Assembly (NCBI RefSeq): GCF_016802725.1
Contig: NC_052679.1
Coordinates: 13,311,463-13,375,462 of the forward strand
DNA length: 64,000 nt
DNA from: Solenopsis invicta
Taxonomy: Eukaryota; Arthropoda; Insecta; Hymenoptera; Formicidae
Reading direction: 5' to 3'
Part shown: piece after piece, positions 55,229 through 64,000 of the stretch
Numbering within the stretch: position 1 is the stretch's first letter
Layout: every line of letters begins with the position of its first letter
Notes under the pieces: generated by a model
The model's input: only the letters and a program-made list of their open reading frames with translations
Databases searched by the model: none
What the model was told of the DNA's origin: nothing
Made by a program: the position numbers and the translations under genes

Positions 55229-55288
55229 CCGGTCCGATCCCGAAGTTCCCGCACCGCACCGAACCGACCGAAACCGCGTACCGTTACA

Positions 55289-55829
55289 ATTTAAAAATTT
55301 TTTTCAGATATTCTGTATAATTTTATAACTTTTTTAGATTTTTTATACGAATTAGAACTCTTCAAAAATACTTAGAAAATGTACACCTTTACTCAGAATT
55401 TTTCTTATAGTTAATTATGAAATATTTTAAAATTCCTAAGATTTTTTATAAAATTTCTATAATTTTGATTATTCTATAATTTTTAATAAAATGTTAAAAA
55501 ATCTAAAAACGTTAAAAGTATTTTTTTAAAATTATAACATGAGAAATCGCAAAATTTCTTCGAATGTATATGTATGAAAAATTTTAAGAGATGTAGACTT
55601 TCTGAGTATTTCTGAAAAATTGTTTCAGTTCGTATAAAAATTATGAGAAAAATTTTCATTAGAGTAATGAGCAATAAAAATAGAATGACGCTATTATCAT
55701 AAAAGTGTACAAAGTAAACGCACCATATACTTTGTTTATAATTTCTATATAATTATCTTGCATTGTTGTTTCTTATATCTCAATATATTTATATATATTA
55801 TTGAAATAAAATTATATAACTGTTTACAG
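55289..55829. other. AT-rich stretch before the DUF4806 gene
   Basis: No coding exon recognised. The first exon(s) and promoter of the DUF4806 gene are expected here or were cut off by the LTR insertion. Confidence 0.4.
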
Positions 55830-56582
55830 AAAAACAAATAAATAAAAGCTGCGCATTTAACAAGAGCAATATTGGCCAGGCACCACCGCCAGCTCCTTCA
55901 AACTTGGATTTTATGGTTCAAATTGCAGAAGAAAAAGACACAGTGATGGAAGACGAGGAGAATGAACGTCCTAATATTTTTGATGCACCAATAATAATAG
56001 GTATATACATTCAATATTAATATCGCCAAATATTTGTTGTAACATCTGTATGTAAACTTTAATGAAATTTTTTAGATAACACTCCCATGGAAAACGTAGA
56101 AGACGTATTTAATGTAAATGGTAAATCATTTTTGTATATTATTTGCATTCAACTTAGAAGCTATCATTTTATATACATAATTTTTTTTCTGTTGCAGTTG
56201 ACATACAACAAATGTTGCGTATGCAAGCAGCATCGAATGTTACTCAAAGACAGATACTACAACGATTAGTAAAAATAGAAAACGCGTTGAAACACCGCGC
56301 GTTAAGTCCTAATAAAATTAAGGACGATCTTATAAAACCATATTTACCGTTAACAACAGTTGCAGTCGTGAAGGAATTTGATGCGTTATTGAAAGCATCA
56401 GATGATGCTGTGATACAGTTTGTAAGTTTACAAATTTAACTTTTAATTTTCCAATACAATATAGTTAAACATAAATTATACAAGACTATCGTACTCATTT
56501 TTCAATATTTTACAATGCTACTGAGATTTTAACTCGTGCCCAATATGGTGACCATTAAAATCCCATTTCAATACCAATTTGA

Positions 56583-56636
<54 letters not shown>

Positions 56637-57056
56637 TTAATTACTATTTTTTTGTTTTAATAGAAAGAGTTTTTATCAAAAACGGGTGATAATAACGCCA
56701 GAGATAACATTCTTCGTATTCTTAAAAAAACATTTACAAATCAATGCTCCATGAGATGTTCCTGGAAAGGACTGCGACAAAATTTTCAAGTTTCAAACTT
56801 ACATCTCATACAAATTATAAAAAGTACGTTACAAATGTTATATCAATAAATTAGAACTTTGTATTGTAACAATTTTATTAAATATGTCATTTCTTTTCCA
56901 GAAGAGGTAACACTACGTTACGCGACGTTCACTGAAGCAGAATTTGAAAACGTTGTTGCAGAGTGGCTACGCTTTGCGAAACAACAAAATGATAGAGAAC
57001 GAGCAAAGGAAAATATTGAGATCGAAAATGTTGTCAGAAATGTTGAAAATAATTAG
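55830..57056 (+). CDS. DUF4806-type protein, 5'-partial, five exons
   Basis: Exons 55830-56000, 56076-56120, 56198-56421, 56664-56823 and 56902-57056 have GT/AG borders and compatible phases. The product reads ...APPPAPSNLDFMVQIAEEKD..., then a helical segment (DIQQMLRMQAASNVTQRQILQRLVKIENAL). A C-terminal domain follows (LPLTTVAVVKEFDALLK...NILRILKKTFTNQCSMRCSWKGLRQNF...EEVTLRYATFTEAEFENVVAEWLRFAKQ), which resembles the DUF4806 domain common in ants and other insects. No stop or frameshift is present in these exons. Its function is unknown. The family is often multicopy and transposon-associated, so cellular versus transposon origin is open. The 5' exons are not found. Confidence 0.65.
56585..56634. 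repeat. (TA)n microsatellite in a DUF4806-gene intron
   Basis: About 24 AT units between exons 3 and 4. Confidence 0.95.
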
Positions 57057-57824
57057 AATTAAATGTTCAAAATAAAAGTTCAAATTAAAAGTTCCTATAT
57101 TAGAATTGTGGAAAAAAAATTTGTAGCGTTTTACTCTAAGAAAAATATTTGAATTTTACTAAAAAAAAGTTTTTTTGTAAAACGCTACGAACTTTTAATC
57201 ACCCAATATTAAATATTAAAAGTTTCTATATTATATTATATAATAAAATTAATATATTTTATGAATTATACATTTAAAAATTAAATTTTTATTTTTATAT
57301 AAATTTTCTTTAAATAGAAATTTTATCCTATATATGTTATAGATTTGACAGACTGTTTTGCTTTATAGAGATGTAAAATGAGATGTAAAATAAAATGTGA
57401 TGTACTTTAAGTTTCATATGCAACAAATAAAATGTGATATACTTTAATTAAAATAAAATGTGATATACTTAAGTTTAATATACAAATTAAGTATTTTATT
57501 TCTCCTTATACATTAAGTATTATTATATTTCTCGTTAAATTCATTTGCCTTTTTTACATCTAATTCCAGAAAAGATCTTTCGATTATTTCAAAGCAAAGG
57601 CAAACTGTTTTGTTTGCTTTTGCTTTAAATTAATTCAAAGTTCTTTTCTGAAATTAGTATGTGTAAAAAGACAAATGGAATTAAGTTTAGTAACATAACA
57701 CAGGCTACAGCAATATAACAACGTTCCAAATATTTGTTTGGACTACATTAATATTATATTACAGTTATGTAACATTTTAAGCACACTGCATCGCTGTAAT
57801 ATAAAATTGCATATTTATGTTATA
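57057..57824. other. AT-rich stretch with short inverted repeats
   Basis: TTGTAGCGTTTTAC and its complement flank about 60 bp at 57119-57205. An imperfect inverted repeat lies at about 57560-57690. No gene. Confidence 0.45.
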
Positions 57825-58270
57825 CAGGGTGTCCCAAACCAATGTATAAAGATTATTATGATGAGGTAGAAGGGATCGAGATAAATGAAAAAGTCTAATA
57901 CCATTTTGCGATATTTGCAATAATTTTTGAGTAATAAAATATTAAGGTTAGCCGAATAAGAGCACGCGGAGAGACAAGCGGTCGCTCGTCTGAGCCGTAG
58001 GACCGCCCACTACGGCCCGATTGTAGGCGACGGTAAGTGGCGCGCGGTAAGGGAAAGGATAACTTGGCACCGTACCGCGTCGAGATGGGCGGTCTTACGG
58101 CTCAGGCGACCAACCGTTTGCCTTTCCGCGCGCTCTTATTCGGCTGACTTTAATATTTTATTACACGAAAATTATTGCAAATATCGCAAACTGTTATTAG
58201 ACTTTTTGATTTATCTCGATCCCTTCTACCTCATCGTAGTAATCTTTATACATTGGTCTGGGACACCCTG
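57825..58270. mobile_element. Palindromic MITE, TA-flanked (446 bp)
   Basis: Ends CAGGGTGTCCCA and complement, arms near 200 bp, TA on both sides. The GC-rich loop contains the inverted pair GACCGCCCACTACGG / GATGGGCGGTCTTACGG. Tc1/mariner-like. Non-coding. Confidence 0.85.
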
Positions 58271-59789
58271 TATAACTGCAATGTTCTATGAGTGGGAAAT
58301 TACAACTAACGTGGACGTTACATGTAACGGACACGTTATATTGCGTGTTACTTTCGGGTTTATTGCGTCAACGTTGCTGTTACGTAACTGTGTTTGCTGG
58401 GACATATTATTTATTTATTTTTAAATTACAAACGAACGAACAAACGTTTCGACTTGGAGTTGCTTTGGAGTCATCTTTATCGCAACCATATTAATTGAAA
58501 TACGAACAATCATTCTGTCATTACAAAACATAGACTTAATTGTAATTATGATTTTGATTAGGAGAACATAACAATCTTAGACAATGAATGTTTCTTAGCT
58601 AGGCGGTTGATATCTGAAATGTTACATATTCAATTACAAAATAACAGTCTCAATTTATAATCAGATACTGAATGCCTGCATGATTTGTATCCTTCGTTAT
58701 TAAATAAATTGTACTAGATAATATGGTAAATTTAACATGCTTCGGAACAATATACAATTTATGACTGATTTTAATTGCAGTAGTTGACTTGCCGCTAATT
58801 TATTTTTATTTTTATTTAACATAACGATTTGTGACTCACGTTTAATTGTAATGATTGACTCGCCGCTAATTTTATTTCTATTTATTTTTATTTTTACTTA
58901 ACATGACCTCAGTTTTCTTTTATTATTTCTCCGTCCGTATATATGTATTTATTTATTATTTGTATATTCTTGACCGTTTGACTTTCCGTGTGGCGTTAAA
59001 GTAAGATGTTATAATCTGAGCAACTCGATTTACAGTTAGTATACATTCTTACTTGAGATAGTGAGCACGCGTTGTTGTTGAACGATAAACGTTTGAGTGT
59101 ATATTTTGACAAAAGAAATTTATTTCCTATGGAAAAAAATTTACCCAAGGCTTCCTTATTCTTTTTCAGTTCAAACAGGTGAGTCACGAAAATATAGTCT
59201 TAATTAAGATAATTATTTGCTATCTAAAACAAAACATACCTTAGTTGTACTGATAAGTGTCATTTCCTGCGACACTGCTACGGGTAAAGATGTCATTACG
59301 GATTTGGCAAACCGTTAGTGACTTGACTGCTCCCCGTTTTTGATGACTGATGACGGCTAGAATTGTTTTTATTTTTTATTGATACCCTGAAGATGACTCC
59401 AAAGCGAGTCGAAATGTTTGTTGGTTCATTTCCAATTTAAAGATAAATAAATAATTTGTATAATATATTAATATGATTGCGCATTTTTACTCGCACTGAC
59501 TCTTATTAGCCTAATTTCCAATTACTATTTGTTTTAACATAATAATTATATAATACTATATAGTTGATAATATAGATATTAATAATTTATTAAATGGCCA
59601 ACAAAAAAATAATTAGTGAATGATTACTTGCATTAATGAAAAAATACTTGAATTATCTTGAATAAATTAATAATACAACAATGCATAAAATACTAATAAT
59701 ACAATCTTTATTCTTATAATTTCAGACTGTCAAACATATCAATGGACATTGGAACGCTTTAATTTTAGCTAGTGCCAGTAACCGAACGT
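58271..59789. other. No supported gene
   Basis: AT-rich. The frames at 58206-58494 (+) and 58996-59187 (-) have no domain. A short direct repeat (GACT.GCCGCTAATTTTATTT) occurs at about 58788-58870. Confidence 0.4.
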
Positions 59790-59790
59790 T

Positions 59791-59848
<58 letters not shown>
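59790..59848. repeat. (TA)n microsatellite at the foldback mariner
   Basis: About 27 TA units directly before the mariner's left end, again at a TA-target element. Confidence 0.95.
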
Positions 59849-59849
<1 letters not shown>

Positions 59850-60390
59850 TACTGTGTCCAAAAAGTAAGGTGACATTGCATTTATTTCGAAAATTCTTTA
59901 TTTATTCTTGCAAATCAATTTCGTCCCCTTCAAAGTAATCCTCCCCTGATATAATACACTTATTCCAACGGATTTTCCAATCTTCGAAACAGTTGTAATA
60001 ATCGATTTCAGGAATGGCCTTTAGCTCCTTCTTCGCAGCGGCTTGAATCTCTTCTATCGACTCGAAACGGTGATTCGTGATTTTTTAACCAAAAACTCGA
60101 CTAATATCGTTCCACAACCACCGTATTCACCTAATTTGGCTCCATGCGACTTCTGGCTATTCAGCAAACTCAAGCAAGTCGATAGAAGAGATTCAAGCCG
60201 CTGCGAAGAAGGAGCTAAATGCCATTCCTGAAATCGATTATTACAACTGTTTCGAAGATTGGAAAATCCGTTGGAATAAGTGTATTATATCAGGGGGGGA
60301 TTACTTTGAAGGGGACGAAATTGATTTGCAAGAATAAATAAAGAATTTTCGAAATAAATGCAATGTCACCTTACTTTTTGGACACAGTAG
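59849..60390 (+). mobile_element. Foldback mariner derivative
   Basis: Termini CTACTGTGTCCAAAAAGTAAGG and complement, TA flanks (59847-59848, 60391-60392). The arms of about 215 bp are inverted copies of the 3' end of a mariner transposase gene. Between them only a C-terminal fragment is left (PPYSPNLAPCDFWLFSKLK, with the third-Asp motif), and the right arm continues EEIQAAAKKELNAIPEIDYYNCFEDWKIRWNKCI. So this mariner lost its 5' part and gained an inverted duplicate of its 3' end. Confidence 0.85.
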
Positions 60391-60392
60391 TA

Positions 60393-61170
60393 TATATATA
60401 TAAAATTTAAATTAAAATTATGTAGAAAGCATTCAAAGGATTATTATTAATTAAAATGCCAAAATATTTTTTCAAAAGTTAATTAAGAGGATTTTTCTTT
60501 TTAATACAAAAATCATTTGCTCTTACAATTAGTGAAATGATTAAGGATTAAAGTTAATCATTTCACATAATGGACCTCAGGTCATTCCATTGATTATTAT
60601 TTAAGTAAATGCGCAACGACTCTAAATTTTTAGTACAAACAAGTGTAATATCAATTTTTAAAAAATATTTACTGTAAGATTTATATTTATAAATATTTAA
60701 TGATAATTGTCTCTTTAATATATGGTCAGAACATGTTCGGCCATTGGGATATTTACCTTACTATCTAACTTGTTATTCAATTTACGCAAGAAACTTTAAT
60801 TAGTTGCATCGACAACAGAATACAACAGATAATTATTGTAGATAATGAATCCTGTACTTGTTATTTTATTTTATATTGACTGTTAACATTATAATTCTGC
60901 CGTTAACACAATTTGGCAAAACTTTATTAATCAGTAATAGCATTGATCTATATCAATGCAGTCAATCTTTAGACAAGAGATTGTGAGAAATTGTTTTAAA
61001 AATTCCACGTGTAAAAAGATATTTTTTCTGCAAAATCGCTCTAACATGAATAGAACATTTATAAGTTTAGTCTCTTGCGGCGCATTACGCCCAGAGTTGA
61101 TCAAGTCGTAATCGTGACTGGATTTTATCCCTTGTTGGTTTTTATGAGCTTTTCTTCAAAAGCTCACGTG
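60393..61170. other. AT-rich stretch, nothing recognised
   Basis: No domain-bearing frame and no clear repeat boundary. Confidence 0.45.
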
Positions 61171-61176
61171 ATAAAT

Positions 61177-61236
61177 GAATACACACACACCCACACACCC
61201 ATACACACACGCGCGCGCGCGCACACACACACATAC
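61177..61236. repeat. Compound (CA)n/(CG)n microsatellite
   Basis: ACACAC and GCGCGC runs. Confidence 0.9.
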
Positions 61237-61724
61237 TCAAGGTGTCTCAAGATTATCGGAAATCTTTTTGAAAGCGTATTCTTTGAAATATTCTAGGACA
61301 AAAATCCTAATACAAAAATCGAGGTTACAATATTAGCGATTAAATTATTAGTTCATCAAAGTTCACGAATTGTAGAGTAGACATTTCGTTTCGGCATAAT
61401 AAATAATTTTAATAAATAATTTTAATAAATAATAGAAGTGGCATAACAAATCATATTTCTTTAATAATATTAAGATTTTTATATAAACATGCAATAATAT
61501 TTTTATTAAGAAACTATTTCTGCTTTCATACAGAATCTATTTGTACATTACGTATATACCTTATTAATATTTTAATAAATCAAAATATATCATAAAAATA
61601 TGTAGTAGCAAAACATCACGACATATCCAGCAAACAAAAATAAACTCAAATGTATTGAAAACTGCAGTTTATTTTAATTTACCCAAATTTGCTCTTTAGA
61701 GTAAATTATTATTCTCGGATTATT

Positions 61725-62060
61725 ATTCCCGGATTATATTTGAATTCAAATGGATTTAAATAGATTGAAATGGATTGAAATACAAAATGTGCTATTCATT
61801 ATTTTGAATTCGGATGGATTCACGTGCTCATATTATTTTTGGATTCAAATGAATTGAATCGAAATGTATATTCTATTCATTATTTTAAATTTGGATGAAA
61901 TCATGACCCATTATAGTATTTTTGGATTCAAATAAATTCAAAAGCGAAATAAGCTCATGTTGTATTTGGATGTATTCATATCCATATCATTTTTGGATTC
62001 AAATGGATTCAAAAAATCTAAAGCGCAAATTAGAAAATATTAAAATGAATTCATTTCTAA
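61725..62060. repeat. Degenerate GGATTCAAATGGATT repeat cluster
   Basis: TTTGGATTCAAA/ATGGATTCAAA-like motifs recur about a dozen times at irregular spacing in 330 bp. It is a decayed minisatellite; the ORF at 61922-62131 runs through it and is not credible. Confidence 0.6.
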
Positions 62061-62284
62061 TTATTTTAATTCATTTTGTTAGCTGTGTGAGGTATCAGAA
62101 TAAATATTATAATCCTGTTTCTTTGCATTAAACTCATATAAAAAGATCTCCAAATTTTGAAATTTTCATAGTTTTCGCATTAGCAAATTGTAATGGATAA
62201 ACTGTGTGCTTCAAGAATAAATTTTATTAAAAATTATTGCATTAAAAGTGACAATAATAACTGATATTTATTAACCCCTTGTTA

Positions 62285-63270
62285 TTAACCCTTAAACACA
62301 CCGATCCTGTAAAATACGGAACACATTGTTGGGTCTGGGAGACATTTTTAACTTTGAGAAGCTATAACTTTGATTACAATCAATATTTTGCTACAATTTT
62401 TTTTTTTTAAACAAAAGTTCAAAATCTCAGGAGTGTGACTGCATAATCGGCATTGCCGACAAATAATTTATTGTGAAGTTATAAAAGCAAAACCATTAAG
62501 CAAAAATGAGAAATTGATCAAAAATCCACTTTTCCTTCAAAAAATCATATCTTCGCAACAACAAATGTTTAAGAATTGTCAAATACGGCGTTTTAAAGCT
62601 AAAGAGTCTCATTTGTAAAATAAAATTTGACAAAGTCATTTCTTTTGAAAAGTATAATTATGTAACATGGAAAATATGATTTTTGGGCATCTAAAAATCC
62701 ACTTTTAAAAAAAAAATTATATCTTTGCAACAAAAAACTTCAAAAAACTTTACAATACGGCGTTTCAAAGCTGAAGATTCATACTTTCAAAAAAAAATAT
62801 TATATTATTTTCATTTCTATTAAAAAATGTACTTACGTAACAAGACGAATATGAGGAATTTTTGATTAAATCGTGTCTAAAATAGAAAATTAATGTGTTT
62901 CATGATGTATTTCAGAAAAACTCTTTTTTCTACAACATTTTATAGTATTCCAACTTTAGACAGAGTATATGTGAGTAACATCTGCAAATCGACTTGTTCA
63001 AACGTATTTTGTCCAGTTTTTTTATGTAAAATACTCACAAAAAAAGTTGTACTTACACACTATATGGGTCGCATTGACCCTAACAAAACTTTGCTGCCGT
63101 TTGAATTCTAGTTGACCAAAAAAGTTGATCAACCATATCAATTGAAAGAGGAGATTTCAAACTTTTTTTACGTCTTGGTCCGAACCTCCTATTTCATTCC
63201 GTCTTCACATAGCAAGCGTTCAAAACTTCATATGGGGTCTCTCAGACCCACTTACGTGTTTAAGATTTAA
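62285..63270. mobile_element. piggyBac-like non-autonomous element (TTAA-flanked)
   Basis: TTAA at each end (62285-62288, 63267-63270) next to inverted repeats of the form CTTAAACAC...GGGTCTG.GAGAC. The interior has repeated blocks (ATATCTT.GCAACAA; GGCGTTT.AAAGCT.AAGA) and no transposase domain. Confidence 0.65.
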
Positions 63271-63826
63271 TATTCATTATTTATAAATCTAAATATTCAT
63301 TACGTTACATAGATATTTTGTAAAATTTATAATAAAGAACTTATATAAATGTGTAATCATATTTTTATTAAAAAATTATTTTTGTTTCTATGTGACATAT
63401 ATGAACCATAAAAATAAATTTATAATCATATTTATCTGTCTCGTATATTTTATTGTAAACATTTTTGTGATAATATCAATAGATGAATGATAGTAAAATT
63501 ATAATAAAGAATTTATATAAAAAAACAGTAGTTGGACTTAATATGGAAAATATTAATTTATTAATTTTTTTAGTTAATCGATAATTAATTTAAAAGAATG
63601 TTATCGATTAATTACAATTTATTTTGTTGTATAGATTGCATGTATATTATTTTACATAGCGTATGTAAACAACATGAAGTTTAAAGAGAGTACAATATCT
63701 AGAAGCATTTAAATTATTTATGTATATAATTATTAATGTAAATAATTATTTTTAATAATTTTATTTGATAAATAATTTTATTTAATTAATAATTATTAAT
63801 TAAATATTTATTTATAAGCTTATATA
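63271..63826. other. AT-rich stretch, nothing recognised
   Basis: No gene. Simple AT-rich sequence up to the next Tc1 copy. Confidence 0.5.
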
Positions 63827-64000
63827 CACTACTAAAAAAAAAAAAGATAGGGTGTCTTTCCAGACACCAAAAATTAGGCTATTTTCAAATGACTGTAACT
63901 CGGTGAAAAATTATCGTAGATAAAAAATAAAAAAAAGAATTTTGAAGCTTGAAGATCGAGCTTTAACGCTCTACCAGCAGATTTTCAAAATTCTTTTAAC
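63827..64000 (+). mobile_element. Left end of a second copy of the Tc1 element (window edge)
   Basis: Starts CACTACTAAA after a TA and matches the left TIR at 26626 for the remaining 170 bp, with an A-run in place of part of the first 25 bp. The rest lies outside the window. Confidence 0.85.

Larger units (their letters stand above)
52856..55288 (+). repeat. LTR family H copy 3: 3' part only, split by R1 copy 2
   Basis: It starts within the TATA box (TATAAGCCGGCAGTGGGAACGC) and ends CGTACCGTTACA like copy 2, with the hairpin array and AATAAA (53799-53804). The 5' part (U3) is missing on the other side of the DD41D element, so the LTR is truncated or rearranged. It is very similar to copy 2 over its whole length. 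Confidence 0.8.

Noticed and set aside
60043..60231. 62-codon ORF in the foldback mariner as a gene
   Set aside because: It is the C-terminal scrap of a mariner transposase running into the inverted arm, not a separate gene.

Overview
The window is repeat-dominated, AT-rich eukaryotic DNA from an insect, most likely a hymenopteran and probably an ant. The element families point there (mariner and other Tc1-type elements, P-like elements with THAP domains, PIF/Harbinger, BEL/Pao, Penelope-like, a very GC-rich R1-clade retrotransposon). Genes show spliceosomal introns with GT/AG ends, and many elements have TA, TTAA, 4-bp or 8-bp target-site duplications (TSDs). Species is inference. I see no housekeeping gene, tRNA, rRNA or CRISPR.

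Layout. 1-6.3 kb: inverted-repeat elements, including a 2.1-kb element with a GC-rich interior and a P-like deletion derivative (4158-6053) that keeps a THAP exon and its splice donor. 6.4-7.7 kb: a solo LTR (AGGT TSD). 8-14.1 kb: several non-autonomous TIR elements and a decayed P-like transposase (10.46-12.43 kb). 14.2-22.4 kb: a second LTR of the same family (AATT TSD) split by a 6.9-kb R1-clade element on the minus strand (14-bp TSD). 22.7-26.6 kb: a foldback MITE, a Penelope-like RT/GIY-YIG relic and a DEDD exonuclease gene fragment. 26.6-29.05 kb: a Tc1 (DD34E) element with about 500-bp TIRs.

30.1-38 kb is the most interesting gene region. A MULE-like transposase gene with a C-terminal ubiquitin-protease-like (USP, C19) module is split by a 4.75-kb P-like element with a perfect 8-bp TSD; seven coding exons of that P transposase can be traced. 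38.1-43.5 kb is a Harbinger pair (transposase relic and a Myb/SANT gene). The SANT gene is interrupted by a large solo LTR (ATTG TSD), which is itself interrupted by another solo LTR (AATC TSD). 43.8-46.2 kb: BEL/Pao relic. 46.6-48.4 kb: a TIR element carrying an internally deleted mariner. 48.6-50.05 kb: a hairpin-repeat array plus a proline-rich ORF. 50.1-52.9 kb: a Tc1/mariner-type element with an uninterrupted DD41D transposase, abutting the 3' part of a third LTR, which holds a second, 5'-truncated R1-clade copy. 55.8-57.1 kb: a five-exon DUF4806-type gene. 57.8-64 kb: MITEs, a foldback mariner, a piggyBac-like element and the start of another copy of the Tc1 element.

Two things stand out. 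First, the LTRs here carry, between TATA box and polyadenylation signal, tandem arrays of short perfect hairpins. Their stems change sequence but keep pairing, both between and within LTRs. Second, a cut-and-paste transposase is joined to a deubiquitinase-like module. The stop codons inside otherwise continuous relic genes of four DNA-transposon proteins are all TGA.
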